A stretch of 64,000 nt of DNA. Origin: Hanleya hanleyi. Its lineage: Eukaryota; Mollusca; Polyplacophora; Lepidopleurida; Hanleyidae. The notes below the pieces were generated by a model, which saw nothing but the letters and a program-made list of their open reading frames with translations, was not told the origin of the DNA and searched no databases. Below are positions 22,056 through 35,150 of the stretch, in pieces; within the stretch, counting starts at the first letter, position 1, and each line of letters begins with the position of its first letter. A program made the position numbers and the translations under genes. The stretch lies in assembly GCA_036873755.1 (NCBI GenBank), contig JAVTVY010017520.1, forward strand, positions 1-64,000, read 5' to 3'.

Positions 22056-22763
22056 CAACAGTTCTCAGATGTACAGTGGAACTAACTCCAGATATCATCC
22101 GGACAGGCTAAATCGTAATGAAAACACAATGCCACTTGACTAAGATCACAGTGGCATAATATAATCCAAAAAAGTACACGCCTCAGATCAGACAATCAGG
22201 GGGCGGCCGTCGCCATCAAGACTTTCCGCACCATTGATTGAGAGGGCAACCGGTCTGCCTAATGACATCAATAATGACATTGATGTTCCTGTTGTCAAAT
22301 CAGCTATTTTCTCTCCAAATAAATGTTCAAATTGTCCAGTTCATCTTCGTAATGCTTGCAACACGGTTGTTAATTGTATTATCACGAAAATCCTAAATAC
22401 ATAGCGTTCATTCTTCATATACCCGGGCTGTACAGAACCAGACGTTTTACGAAACGCATTGACCCTTATCCTGCACGCCATGTTTGTATTAGCAGGGTGT
22501 GCTATATACCAGCAAATTCGGGAAGGTTGAACTGAAACTGCATCAATGTATACGCTTGTCGAACTACAGTCTAATATAGCTCTTTGGCGTTTACTGAAAT
22601 CGTCGCACGTTAACAGATAACAGATTCAAAGAACCTCTGCATATTGAGATCTCGTGGACAAACACGAAGTTCAACATTCTGGTGAATGTGGCTGAACGTT
22701 CAACCGCTGTTCAGACTTGAGCGCAAATCGCACATTTGACTCAGAAATCCACTCATTGCCTAC

Positions 22764-22907
22764 CTGAAGAAGTCTTAGTAGGGCCAGCTGTGGAGGAGGT
22801 GACTGGTGTAGGTGTCTCTGATGTGGTTGTCGCAGCTGAAGCAGTCGTAGACGGGTCATTTGGGGTTGTGGTTACAAACGTGCTGTGTTTTGACGTGGTT
22901 GTAGCAG
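22764..22907 (-). CDS. Thr/Ser-rich candidate exon C1
   Basis: 144 bp, phase 1-1, between acceptor tttttattCCAG and donor CTTCAG|GTAGGC. The peptide includes TTSETPTPVTSSTAGPTKTSS. The frame also stays open into both introns for a short way, but the composition changes sharply at the splice sites. Confidence 0.45.
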
Positions 22908-23394
22908 CTGGAATAAAAATCAACTCGACGGTTATTCTTAAGCGTCCGACATTCACAAACAAATGTGGTCAATTATTTTTGACTGGAGCTATAGTGTACC
23001 ATGGGATATCTTACACGACTAAAACAAAAAATCCGAAAGAAAGGAAAGTGCAAAATATCATAGAGTTTAAATCAAAGTTTCTGTTAAGGTTCATCTGGTC
23101 TAGTTCAACAGCACCAGATCTCTTCCAGATGGAGCAATATCTAATTCTTCTTTTAGTCAGTTGTGCAATGAGAGATTCACAGTCAATAATTTGGCAATCA
23201 GTCCTACAAAGTTTGCGATAGTAAGCGCTTCTTCTTATCGAGCAGTTTGGAAGATCTTTTCGCTCGTGTGAGAACAGATTTGGTTCTATATTATTTGTGA
23301 GCCTTTGGTTTGGTTTTAATGAAAATGTATCAGATTGATGGTGCTAGTCGCTTTATAGCTGAAATAATGCTGAACGCGATTTTGTGTTTAATTA

Positions 23395-23870
23395 TCTTTC
23401 TCGAGTATTGCGCCAGGTACAGTTTTATGCCATTCTTTCTCGAGTATTTCGCCAGGTACAGTTTTATGTCATTCTTTCTCGAGTATTGCGCCAGGTACAG
23501 TTTTATGTCATTCTTTCTCGAGTATTGCGCCAGGTACAGTTTTATGTCATTCTTTCTCGAGTATTGCGCCAGGTACAGTTTTATGTCATTCTTTCTCGAG
23601 TATTGCGCCAGGTACAGTTTTAGGTCATTCTTTCTCGAGTATTGCGCCAGGTACAGTTTTATGTCATTCTTTCTCAAGTATTGCGCCAGGTACAGTTTTA
23701 TGTCATTCTTTCTCGAGTATTGCGCCAGGTACAGTTGTATGTCATTCTTTCTCGAGTATTGCGCCAGGTACAGTTTTTTGTCATTCTTTCTCGAGTATTG
23801 CGCCAGGTACAGTTTTATGTCATTCTTTCTCGAGTATTGCGCCAGGTATAGTTTTATATCATTCTATTCG
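23395..23870 (+). repeat. 39-bp minisatellite, unit 1 (12 copies)
   Basis: The unit is tttctcgagtattgcgccag plus gtacagttttatgtcattc, 39 bp. Since 39 is a multiple of 3, both strands read open through the array, giving artefact proteins of the FLEYCARYSFMSF type. The A blocks contain a single copy (near 19970), the likely seed. Variants occur in a fixed order: a 'ttaggtcattc' copy, then later a 'ctcaagtatt' copy. Confidence 0.9.
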
Positions 23871-24324
23871 GATTTGAACCTCTTACATATCTCACCATTT
23901 TAACAAATATGTTATGGCTAATTAAAAGGAATACAAATCTGCGAAGTTTGAGATATGTGGTGATTTATAACTCTATATACAATCCAGATAATCTACATTC
24001 AGATTTGCGGTGCTGTGGCCTTTATGTCCGAATCTTGTCCTCACAAAACTTCCACATCAGGACACAATTAATCCAATGAAATCTTTGCTTAACGCTCAAA
24101 CATTTACACCTTCTTAACATATCGATACGATGTGTTTGTTGTCACATTCCAGGATAATTCACATTGCTCGGTTTTGAATTATCTGAGTTATTTGTGTTTC
24201 TCCCGTTGTAGCCAAATATTGTTGAACAACAATCAGTAAGAGGTAGAATCAAAGTATTATACAATATCAGGGGGAGGGGGGGGGGGGGGATCCGTTTCAG
24301 TATTCCAATATTTTTCTCCATTTC

Positions 24325-24916
24325 TTAAACCTATCTGGCCTGATCATTTTGGGGCCTTTCCAGGGCTTGAGAGACCATTTCAATTTCTTACCCCTTGAGC
24401 GCTAGCTAGGGAGCTGAATCTTACCAAAAGATACCTTTGAGTCAAGCTCTACCAGTAAATGCAAAAAAGCCAAGGTGGCCGCTTTGATGACGTCACAGTG
24501 TTGTTATTTTCAAAAATGACATTTTTTGGCCGATTTTTCGGTGAGGTTTTGCGACTTTTTTATTTATGTAATTTCTCCGCAAAAACTGAATGATAAATTA
24601 GTGAATATTCATCTGATGTGAAATAAAATTGTTTTTATCCACTTTTCCTTGCGGAAAAAACCCAGAAAATTTTGAAGAAAAATGTTGAAAACATCACTAT
24701 TCGGGCACCCCACGTGATTGCCATCTTGAATATATCCAAGATCCTCTGCGCGGGCTGTTATGCAAATATGCTCAAAATGATCCCAATATAAATTGTTTTT
24801 TATAAAGTCAACGAGTGTCAGCTTTAAATTTTTTTGTCATTCCAGAGATACAATATAGCGCAGAGAGTTTGGTAGGGGAGCGATAATGCCTCCCTCCCCA
24901 TGCCTAGTAGGGTTAA
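24325..24916. mobile_element. piggyBac-like MITE, unit 1
   Basis: TTAA at both ends. The ends read 'AACCTATCTGGCCTGATC' and 'TGCCTAGTAGGGTTAA'. The interior matches 1297-1845 (gatgacgtcacagt, ccagagata). It is preceded by a poly-G tract at about 24271-24289. Confidence 0.75.
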
Positions 24917-25608
24917 CAATGGTGTTCACATGGTGATAAAATTGTATGTGTTCGTCAATCGTTAACCCAAGATATTTGACATTGTTAGTCTCTTATGGTT
25001 TCACTATTCAACGAGTAGACAGGTCGTTTACCTGGTTGAACTTTCTTTGACGTACACCAACCAACATGACGTTAGATTTATCAATGCGAAGGCTGAGCTT
25101 GTTGGTGAATACTCATTTAGATAGTTTCGGAGTAATTGTTCTACTATCGATACATCCTGATGAGCAAGGTAAAAGGTGTTGCCTGCATAACAAATAGCAG
25201 AAAACCCAATATGGATCCCTGAGGAAGTCTGCTCTTGATCTCTAAGGGATTGGAGAAGCAGTCCTTTACAATAGATACTTGTTTTCCGGTAGTTGCGAAA
25301 TCAGGATCTAATCTGGGCTACTGTATCGAAGGTTTTCCTTGAACCAAGGACAGCCAGACCGATGACACTTTCAGAATTAATCGTATCCGCACAATAATCT
25401 GTTAGTCTATGTAAACAAGTTTAACTGAAATTACCTTTCTTAATCAGTATGGGTATCACCGAGTTTACCTTGCCTTAGCAACAAATCAAATTCCTGTTTA
25501 TGAACTATTGTTTCATGAATTTTCGAGATGACAATCAGGACAGAGATTGGTCGATATTTACCAGGATGAAGTTTGAACTTCTTTCATGGATGTCCGTAAC
25601 ACGAATAT
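24917..25608 (-). mobile_element. LINE RT pseudogene fragment, unit 1
   Basis: The minus strand carries non-LTR RT remnants. The usual YADDT active site reads YAGNT, followed by a DKSNVMLVGVRQRKFN-type block in a shifted frame. A one-base deletion relative to unit 3 (cttctttcatgg versus cttcttttcatgg) breaks the N-terminal frame. Confidence 0.6.
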
Positions 25609-25744
25609 AAAAAACCTCTGTATATTGAGGTCTCGTGAAGAAACGCCAGGTCAACATTTTGGTGAATGTGGCTGAACGTTCAACCGATGTTTAGATTTGA
25701 ACGCAAATCTTATATCTAACTCCGAAATCAAACTCAATGATTAC

Positions 25745-25891
25745 CTGAAGAGGTCTTATTTGGGCCAACTGTGGATGTGGTGACCGATGTACGTGTCTCT
25801 GATGTGATTGTCGCATCTGAATCAGTCGTAGGAGGAGCATTCTCGGTTGCGGTTACAAACGTGCTGTCTTTTGAGGTGGTTGTAGCAGCAG
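25745..25891 (-). CDS. Thr/Ser-rich candidate exon A2
   Basis: 147 bp, nearly identical to A1. The donor is CTTCAG|GTAATC rather than GTAGGC, still a usable GTAA-type donor. Confidence 0.42.
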
Positions 25892-27064
25892 CTGGAATAA
25901 AAATGAAATCGATGGTTATTCTAAAGCGTCCGACGTTCTCAAACCAAATGTGGTCAAATAACTTTGATTGAAGGCACTCTGTACGATATCTTACACATTT
26001 AAAACAAAAAATCCGAAAGTAAAGTTGAAAATATCATAGAATTTAAGTCAAATTTTCTGTTGAGGTGCAATCGGTCTAGTACAACATCACCAGATCTCTT
26101 CCAGATGGAGCAACGTCCAGTTCTTCATTTAGTCGCTTGTGCAATGAGAGATTCACAGTCAATAATTTGTCAATCAATTCTACGACGTTTGCGATATTAA
26201 GAGCTTCTTCTAATCGAGCAGTTAGTTTGGAAGATCTTTTCGCTCGTGTGAGAACAGATTTGGTGGTATATTATATGAGAGCAATTAATTTGGTTTTGAT
26301 CTAAATGTATCAGATTGATGGTGTACGTCGCTTATAGATGAAACAATGCTGAACTCGATTTTGCGGTTAATTATGTTTCTCGAGTATAGCGGCAGGTACA
26401 GTACTAGTTTTATGTCATTCTAATGGGATTTGAACCTGTTACATAAAGGAAAACAGTTCTGCGAAGTTTGAGATATGTGGTGACTCATAACTCTAGATAC
26501 AATCCAGATAATCTACATTCAGATTTGTGGGTCTGTGACCTTTATATCGGACTCTTCGCCTCACAAAACTTCCACATCAGGACACAATTAATCCATTAAA
26601 CCTGTGTTTAACGCTCAAACATTTACAACCTTTTATTCCAAATAGCTCGTAAATTTATTCATTGGGTACACAGGGTTGTTCCTTGGTACCTTGGAACACA
26701 ATAATACCGCGCATTTTGATGTGTATCAACCATTTAAATACATTACAATAAGTAACGACAGCAGAGAGAGAGAGAGGGGAATGAAACTACCACTGCAGAG
26801 GGGAGATAACACTGTTGGGTTAGTCATGTACATTAAAATTAACAGTACGTTACATACATGATCACATCTCTCTCCAATTAGCTTGGAACAACATGCACTT
26901 CGGTCAGTATAAGAAATCACTAATCTGGACGGACATCAACAGTCACAAAAACCTCGGGTGGAAAATATTCTGGTTCGAAATAATCACTTCAGCAATAAAC
27001 ACAACTTCTGCAAGTGTCATAATGGAAACTCCACAATTCCGAATTAATTTTCACAATATTGCCG

Positions 27065-27300
27065 TTTCTTTACCAAGAGTCACTGTATCGTATCGTGCAC
27101 TAAATGAATTATCAAACCCTTTCGCCTTGCCCACAGGTAATAATCTAGATGATCAATCACATCTTTCTCGCCTGAATTTGAACTTTCGGATTGCGTTGAG
27201 TATGAACTTTGGCACACATTCTAATGCATCAATATTTGGAATAGGAGTGGCTATTTTTTGCCAATGTCGGAAAAGAATGAATTGAATGACACGAAAAATA
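27065..27300 (-). mobile_element. LINE RT-upstream fragment, unit 2
   Basis: Paralogue of 20660-20900; nearly identical. Confidence 0.55.
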
Positions 27301-28018
27301 TCTGTAAGCCCACTTCTCAGATGTAAAGTGAAACGTAACTCAAGATATCATCTGGACAAGCTAAATCTTAACAAAAACACAATGCCACATCGACCAAAAT
27401 CACAGTGGCATAATATAATCCATGTAAGTACACGCTTCAGATCAGACAATCAGGAGGCGGCCATCGCCATCAAGACTTTCCACACCATGGATTGAGAGGG
27501 CAAGCGGTCTGCCTAATGACATCAATAATGACATTGATGTTCCTGGTGTCAAATCAGCTATTTTATCTCCAAATTAATGTTCAAGTTGTCCAGTGTATCT
27601 TCGTAATGCTTGCAATACGGTTGTTAATTGTATTATCACGAAAATCTTAAATACATAGCGTTCATTCACAATATTCCCGGGCTGTACAGAACCAGACATT
27701 TTACGAAAGGCATTGACCCTTATCCTGCACGCCATGTTTGTATTAGCAGTGTGAGCTATATACCAGCAAATTCGGGAAGGTTGAACTGAAGTTGCCTCAA
27801 TGTATATGCTTGTCGAACTACAGTCTAATATAGCTCTGTGGCGTTTATTGAAACCGTCGCACGTTAACAGATAACAGATTCAAAGAAATCTCTGTATATT
27901 GAGGTTTCGTAGACAAACATGAAGTTCAAAATTCTGGTGAATGTGGCTGAACGTTCAACCGCTGTCCACATTTGAGCGCAAATCGCACATCTAACTCAGC
28001 AATCCACTCATTGCCTAC

Positions 28019-28162
28019 CTGAAGAAGTCTTAGCAGGCCGAACTGTGTAGGAGGTGACTGATGTAGGTGTCTCTGATGTGGTTGTAGCAGCCGAAGCAGT
28101 CGTAGAAGGGTCATTTGGGGTTGTGGTTACAAATGTGCTGTGTTTTGACGTGGTTGCTGCAG
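28019..28162 (-). CDS. Thr/Ser-rich candidate exon B2
   Basis: 144 bp, phase 1-1. One Ser codon of B1 is changed to Tyr (TCC to TAC), and the frame stays open. The acceptor sits in an AAATTATTCCAG context. Confidence 0.42.
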
Positions 28163-28360
28163 CTGGAATAATTTTTTTTTCGAAATGCCATGTACAGCAT
28201 CCCTGGGAGGTTCTCAGAAGTTCAGTGGCTCCTAACTAAGATATAAAACGGACAGGGACAGATTTAATTTTGAGTTTCTTGGAAGTCGGAACTATTGACC
28301 TCAGAATCACTGGTCTTCTTCTGAATGACATGAAAAATATGTATAAGCCCACAGTTCTCA

Positions 28361-28440
28361 TAGAGAGAGAGAGAGAGAGAGAGAGAGAATTAAGGTTTAA
28401 CGTTGCGTTCAGCAATATTTCAGCTATATAGCGTCGATCA
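28361..28440 (-). repeat. (GA)n with retroposon 3' tail, unit 2
   Basis: Same junction as unit 1 with about 13 GA repeats, so the microsatellite has changed length since duplication. Confidence 0.65.
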
Positions 28441-29146
28441 ACAGTTCTCAGATGTACAGTGGAACTAACTCCAGATATCATCCGGACAGGCTAAATCGTA
28501 ATGAAAACACAATGCCACTTGACTAAGATCACAGTGGCATAATATAATCCAAATAAGTACACGCCTCAGATCAGACAATCAGGGGGCGGCCGTCGCCATC
28601 AAGACTTTCCACACCATTGATTGAGAGGGCAATCGGTCTGCCTAATGACATCAATAATGACATTGATGTTCCTGTTGTCAAATCAGCTATTTTCTCTCCA
28701 AATAAATGTTCAAATTGTCCAGTTCATCTTCGTAATGCTTGCAACACGGTTGTTAATTGTATTATCACGAAAATCCTAAATACATAGCGTTCATTCTCCA
28801 TATACCTGGGCTGTACAGAATCAGACGTTTTACGAAACGCATTGACCCTTATCCTGCACGCCATGTTTGTATTAGCAGTGTGTGCTATATACCAGCAAAT
28901 TCGGGAAGGTTGAACTGAAACTGCATCAATGTATACGCTTGTCGAACTACAGTCTAATATAGCTCTTTGGCGTTTACTGAAATCGTCGCACGTTAACAGA
29001 TAACAGATTCAAAGAATCTCTGCATATTGAGATCTCGTGGACAAACACGAAGTTCAACATTCTGGTGAATGTGGCTGAACGTTCAACCGCTGTTCAGACT
29101 TGAGCGCAAATCGCACATCTGACTCAGAAATCCACTCATTGCCTAC

Positions 29147-29290
29147 CTGAAGAAGTCTTAGTAGGGCCAGCTGTGGAGGAGGTGACTGATGTAGGTGTCT
29201 CTGATGTGGTTGTCGCAGCTGAAGCAGTCGTAGACGGGTCATTTGGGGTTGTGGTTACAAACGTGCTGTGTTTTGACGTGGTTGTAGCAG
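29147..29290 (-). CDS. Thr/Ser-rich candidate exon C2
   Basis: 144 bp, phase 1-1, near-identical to C1 with PTSVTSS in place of PTPVTSS. Both splice sites are intact. Confidence 0.42.
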
Positions 29291-30149
29291 CTGGAATAAA
29301 AATAAACTCGACGGTTATTCTTAAGCGTCCGACATTCACAAACAAATGTGGTCAATTATTTTTGACTGGAGCTATAGTGTACCATGGGATATCTTACACG
29401 ACTAAAACAAAAAATCCGAAAGAAAGGAAAGTGGAAAATATCATAGAGTTTAAATCAAATTTTCTGTTGAGGTTCAATCGGTCTAGTACAACATCACCAG
29501 ATCTCTTCCAGATGGAGCAACGTCCAGTTCTTCATTTAGTCGCTTGTGCAATGAGAGATTCACAGTCAATAATTTGTCAATCAATTCTACGACGTTTGCG
29601 ATAGTAAGAGCTTCTTCTAATCGAGCAGTTAGTTTGGAAGATCTTTTCGCTCGTGTGAGAACAGATTTGGTGGTATATTATATGAGAGCAATTAATTTGG
29701 TTTTGATCTAAATGTATCAGATTGATGGTGTACGTCGCTTATAGATGAAACAATGCTGAACTCGATTTTGCGGTTAATTTTGTTTCTCGAGTATAGCGGC
29801 AGGTACAGTTTTATGTCATTCTAATGGGATTTGAACCAGGTTCATCTGGTCTAGTTCAACAGCACCAGATCTCTTCCAGATGGAGCAATATCTAATTCTT
29901 CTTTCAGTCAGTTGTGCAATGAGAGATTCACAGTCAATAATTTGGCAATCAGTCCTACAAAGTTTGCGATAGTAAGCGCTTCTTCTTATCGAGCAGTTTG
30001 GAAGATCTTTTCGCTCGTGTGAGAACAGATTTGGTTCTATATTATTTGTGAGCCTTTGGTTTGGTTTTAATGAAAATGTATCAGATTGATGGTGCTAGTC
30101 GCTTTATAGCTGAAATAATGCTGAACGCGATTTTGTGTTTAATTTTCTT

Positions 30150-30580
30150 TCTCGAGTATTGCGCCAGGTACAGTTTTATGCCATTCTTTCTCGAGTATTT
30201 CGCCAGGTACAGTTTTATGTCATTCTTTCTCGAGTATTGCGCCAGGTACAGTTTTATGTCATTCTTTCTCGAGTATTGCGCCAGGTACAGTTTTATGTCA
30301 TTCTTTCTCGAGTATTGCGCCAGGTACAATTTTATGTCATTCTTTCTCGAGTATTGCGCCAGGTACAGTTTTAGGTCATTCTTTCTCGAGTATTGCGCCA
30401 GGTACAGTTTTATGTCATTCTTTCTCAAGTATTGCGCCAGGTACAGTTTTATGTCATTCTTTCTCGAGTATTGCGCCAGGTACAGTTTTATGTCATTCTT
30501 TCTCGAGTATTGCGCCAGGTACAGTTTTATGTCATTCTTTCTCGAGTATTGCGCCAGGTATAGTTTATATCATTCTATTC
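30150..30580 (+). repeat. 39-bp minisatellite, unit 2 (11 copies)
   Basis: Same unit and same order of variant copies as unit 1, with one repeat fewer and a one-base deletion in the last unit (tagtttatat). Confidence 0.9.
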
Positions 30581-31035
30581 TGATTTGAACCTCTTACATA
30601 TCTCACCATTTTAACAAATATGTTATGGCTAATTAAAAGGAATACAAATCTGCGAAGTTTGAGATATGTGGTGATTCAAAACTCTATATACAATCCAGAT
30701 AATCTACATTCAGATTTGCGGTGCTGTGGCCTTTATGTCCGAATCTTGTCCTCACAAAACTTCCACATCAGGACACAATTAATCCAATGAAATCTTTGCT
30801 TAACGCTCAAACATTTACACCTTCTTAACATATCGATACGATGTGTTTGTTGTCACATTCCAGGATAATTCACATTGCTCGGTTTTGAATTATCTGAGTT
30901 ATTTGTGTTTCTCCCGTTGTAGCCAAATATTGTTGAACAACAATCAGTAAGAGGTAGAATCAAAGTATTATACAATATCAGGGGGACGGGGGGGGGGGGG
31001 ATCCGTTTCAGTATTCCAATATTTTTCTCCATTTC

Positions 31036-31625
31036 TTAAACCTATCTGGCCTGATCATTTTGGGGCCTTTCCAGGGCTTGAGAGACCATTTCAATTTCTT
31101 ACCCCTTGAGCGCTAGCTAGGGAGCTGAATCTTACCAAAAGATACCTTTGAGTCAAGCTCTACCAGTAAATGCAAAAAAGCCAAGGTGGCCGCTTTGATG
31201 ACGTCACAGTGTTGTTATTTTCAAAAATGACATTTTTTGGCCGATTTTTCGGTGAGGTTTTGCGACTTTTTTATTTATGTAATTTCTCCGCAAAAACTGA
31301 ATGATAAATTAGTGAATATTCATCTGATGTGAAATAAAATTGTTTTTATCCACTTTTCCTTGCGGAAAAAAACAGAAAATTTTGAAGAAAAATGTTGAAA
31401 ACATCACTGTTCGGGCACCCCACGTGGTTGCCATCTTGAATATATCCAAGATCCTCTGCGCGGGCTGTTATGCAAATATGCTCAAAATGATCCCAATATA
31501 AATTTTTTTTATAAAGTCAACGAGTGTCAGCTTTAAATTTTTCTGTCATTCCAGAGATACAATATAGCGCAGAGAGTTTGGTAGGGGAGCGATAATGCCT
31601 CTCTCCCCATGCCTAGTAGGGTTAA
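31036..31625. mobile_element. piggyBac-like MITE, unit 2
   Basis: Duplicate of the unit-1 copy with the same TTAA junctions, so it was carried by the segmental duplication and is not a new insertion. A poly-G tract lies at about 30981-31000. Confidence 0.75.
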
Positions 31626-32313
31626 CAATGGTGTTCACATGGTGGTAAAATTGTATGTGTTCGTCAATCGTTAACCCAAGATATTTGACATTGTTAGTCT
31701 CTTATGGTTTCACTATTCACGAGTAGACAGGTCGCCTGGTTGAACTTTCTTTGACGTACACCAACCAACATGACGTTAGATTTATCAATACGAAGGCTGA
31801 GCTTGTTGGTGAATACTCATTTAGATAGTTTCGGATTAATTGTTCTACTATCGATACATCCTGATGAGCAAGGTAAAAGGTGTTGCCTGCATAACAAATA
31901 GCAGAAAACCCAATATGGATCCCTGAGGAAGTCTGCTCTTGATCTCTAAGGGATTGGAGAAGCAGTCCTTTACAATAGATACTTGTTTTCCGGTAGTTGC
32001 GAAATCAGGATCTAATCTGGGCTACTGTATCGAAGGTTTTCCTTGAACCAAGGACAGCCAGACCGATGCCACTTTGAGAATTAATCGTATCCGCACAATA
32101 TTCTGTTAGTCTATGTAAACAAGTTTAACTGAAATTACCTTTCTTAATCAGTATGGGTATCACCGAGTTTACCTTGCCTTAGCAACAAATCAAATTCCTG
32201 TTTATGAACTATTGTTTCATGAATTTTCGAGATGACAATCAGGACAGAGATTGGTCGATATTTACCAGGATGAAGTTTGAACTTCTTTCATGGATGTCCG
32301 TAACACGAGTATA
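31626..32313 (-). mobile_element. LINE RT pseudogene fragment, unit 2
   Basis: Shares the one-base deletion of unit 1, so units 1 and 2 are closer to each other than to unit 3 at this site. Confidence 0.6.
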
Positions 32314-32448
32314 AAAAACTTCTGTATATTGAGGTCTCGTGAAGAAACGCCAGGTCAACATTTTGGTGAATGTGGCTGAACGTTCAACCGATGTTTAGAT
32401 TTGAACGCAAATCTTATATCTAACTCCGAAATCAAACTCAATGCCTAC

Positions 32449-32595
32449 CTGAAGAGGTCTTATTAGGGCCAACTGTGGATGTGGTGGCCGATGTACGTGT
32501 CTCTGATGTGATTGTCGCATCTGAATCAGTCGTAGGAGGAGCATTCTCGGTTGCGGTTACAAACGTGCTGTCTTTTGAGGTGGTTGTAGCAGCAG
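32449..32595 (-). CDS. Thr/Ser-rich candidate exon A3
   Basis: 147 bp, phase 1-1, near-identical to A1 and A2. Donor CTTCAG|GTAGGC, acceptor CCAG. Confidence 0.42.
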
Positions 32596-33774
32596 CTGGA
32601 ATAAAAATGAAATCGATGGTTATTCTAAAGCGTCCGACGTTCTCAAACCAAATGTGGTCAAATAACTTTGATTGAAGGCACTCTGTACGATATCTTACAC
32701 ATTTAAAACAAAAAATCCGAAAGTAAAGTTGAAAATATCATAGAATTTAAGTCAAATTTTCTGTTGAGGTTCAATCGGTCTAGTACAACATCACCAGATC
32801 TCTTCCAGATGGAGCAACGTCCAGTTCTTCATTTAGTCGCTTGTGAAATGAGAGATTCACAGTCAATAATTTGTCAATCAATTCTACGACGTTTGCGATA
32901 TTAAGAGCTTCTTCTAATCGAGCAGTTAGTTTGGAAGATCTTTTCGCTCGTGTGAGAACAGATTTGGTGGTATATTATATGAGAGCAATTAATTTGGTTT
33001 TGATCTAAATGTATCAGATTGATGGTGTACGTCGCTTATAGATGAAACAATGCTGAACTCGATTTTGCGGTTAATTATGTTTCTCGAGTATAGCGGCAGG
33101 TACAGTACTAGTTTTATGTCATTCTAATGGGGTTTGAACCTGTTACATAAAGGAAAACAGTTCTGCGAAGTTTGAGATATGTGGTGACTCATAACTCTAG
33201 ATACAATCCAGATAATCTACATTCAGATTTGTGGGTCTGTGACCTTTATATCGGACTCTTCGCCTCACAAAACTTCCACATCAGGACACAATTAATCCAT
33301 TAAACCTGTGTTTAACGCTCAAACATTTACAACTTTTTATTCCAAATAGCTCGTAAATTTATTCATTGGGTACACAGGGTTGTTCCATGGTTCCTTGGTA
33401 CCTTGGAACACAATAATACCGCGCATTTTGATGTGTATCAACCATTTAAATACATTACAATAAGTAACGACAGCAGAGAGAGAGAGAGGGGAATGAAACT
33501 ACCACTGCAGAGGGGAGATAACACTGTTGGGTTAGTCATGTACATTACATTAACAGTACGTTACATACATGATCACATCTCTCGCCAATTAGCTTGGAAC
33601 AACATGCACTTCGGTCAGTATAAGAAATCACTAATCTGGACGGACATCAACAGTCACAAAAACCTCGGGTGGAAAATATTCTGGTTCGAAATAATCACTT
33701 CAGCAATAAACACAACTTCTGCAAGTGTCATAATGGAAACTCCACAATTCCGAATTAATTTTCACAATATTGCC

Positions 33775-34010
33775 GTTTCTTTACCAAGAGTCACTGTATC
33801 GTATCGTGCACTAAATGAATTATCAACCCCTTTCGCCTTGCCCACAGGTAATAATCTAGATGATCAATCACATCTTTCCCGCCTGAATTTGAACTTTAAG
33901 ATTGCGTTGAGTATGAACTTTGGCACACATTCTAATGCATCAATATTTGGAATAGGAGTGGCTATTTTTTGCCAATGTCGGAAAAGAATGAATTGAATGA
34001 CACGAAAAAT
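33775..34010 (-). mobile_element. LINE RT-upstream fragment, unit 3
   Basis: Paralogue of 20660-20900; nearly identical. Confidence 0.55.
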
Positions 34011-34728
34011 ATCTGTAAGCCCACTTCTCAGATGTAAAGTGAAACGTAACTCAAGATATCATCTGGACAAGCTAAATCTTAACAAAAACACAATGCCACA
34101 TCGATCAAAATCACAGTGGCATAATATAATCCATGTAAGTACACGCTTCAGATCAGACAATCAGGAGGCGGCCGTCGCCATCAAGACTTTCCACACCATG
34201 GATTGAGAGGGCAAGCGGTCTGCCTAATGACATCAATAATGACATTGATGTTCCTCGTGTCAAATCAGCTATTTTATCTCCAAATTAATGTTCAAGTTGT
34301 CCAGTGTATCTTCGTAATGCTTGCAATACGGTTGTTAATTGTATTATCACGAAAATCTTAAATACATAGCGTTCATTCACCATATTCCCGGGCTGTACAG
34401 AACCAGACATTTTACGAAAGGCATTGACCCTTATCCTGCACGCCATGTTTGTATTAGCAGTGTGAGCTATATACCAGCAAATTCGGGAAGGTTGAACTGA
34501 AGTTGCCTCAATGTATATGCTTGTCGAACTACAGTCTAAATAGCTCTGTGGCGTTTATTGAAACCGTCGCACGTTAACAGATAACAGATTCAAAGAAATC
34601 TCTGTATATTGAGGTTTCGTAGACAAACATGAAGTTCAAAATTCTGGTGAATGTGGCTGAACGTTCAACCGCTGTCCACATTTGAGCGCAAATCGCACAT
34701 CTAACTCAGAAATCCACTCATTGCCTAC

Positions 34729-34872
34729 CTGAAGAAGTCTTAGCAGGCCGAACTGTGGAGGAGGTGACTGATGTAGGTGTCTCTGATGTGGTTGTAGCAG
34801 CCGAAGCAGTCGTAGAAGGGTCATTTGGGGTTGTGGTTACAAATGTGCTGTGTTTTGACGTGGTTGCTGCAG
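34729..34872 (-). CDS. Thr/Ser-rich candidate exon B3
   Basis: 144 bp, phase 1-1, near-identical to B1. The acceptor follows an A/T run (aaaaaattattCCAG). Confidence 0.42.
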
Positions 34873-35069
34873 CTGGAATAATTTTTTTTTTGAAATGCCA
34901 TGTACAGCATCCCTGGGAGGTTCTCAGAAGTTCAGTGGCTCCTAACTCGAGATATAAAACGGACAGGGACAGATTTAATTTTGAGTTTCTTGGAAGTCGG
35001 AACTATTGACCTCAGAATCACTGGTCTTCTTCTGAATGACATGAAAAATATGTATAAGCCCACAGTTCT

Positions 35070-35150
35070 CATAGAGAGAGAGAGAGAGAGAGAGAGAATT
35101 AAGGTTTAACGTTGCGTTCAGCAATATTTCAGCTATATAGCGTCGATCAA
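35070..35150 (-). repeat. (GA)n with retroposon 3' tail, unit 3
   Basis: Same junction with about 12 GA repeats. Confidence 0.65.

Larger units (their letters stand above)
19200..25608. repeat. amplified segment, unit 1 (~6.4 kb)
   Basis: Begins 'aaaacctctgtatattgagg' (19201) and ends with LINE RT sequence 'gtccgtaacacgaatat'. It is followed head-to-tail by unit 2. Each unit holds three sub-blocks (A, B, C) with a Thr/Ser-rich candidate exon, a 39-bp minisatellite, a poly-G tract, a piggyBac-like MITE and an RT fragment. Units differ by only a few percent. Confidence 0.9.
25609..32313. repeat. amplified segment, unit 2 (~6.7 kb)
   Basis: Starts 'aaaacctctgtatattgagg' at 25611. It is about 300 bp longer than units 1 and 3. 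Near 29440-29840 a stretch of A-type sequence ('gaggttcaatcggtctagtac...taatgggatttgaacc') is inserted in the C block, before the C-type 'ggttcatctggtctagttc'. Its minisatellite has 11 rather than 12 repeats. Confidence 0.9.

Noticed and set aside
22341..22570. Conserved minus-strand frame beside the Thr/Ser-rich exons (also 21.2-21.5 and 16.3-16.7 kb)
   Set aside because: It looks protein-like (MACRIRVNAFRK), but differences between copies are not enriched at third positions, stops occur at different places and the 16-kb copy has a frameshift.
23310..23903. Repetitive FLEYCARYSFMSF protein ORFs
   Set aside because: The 39-bp period keeps both strands open automatically; all three copies arise from a minisatellite and the same peptide appears only because of the repeat.
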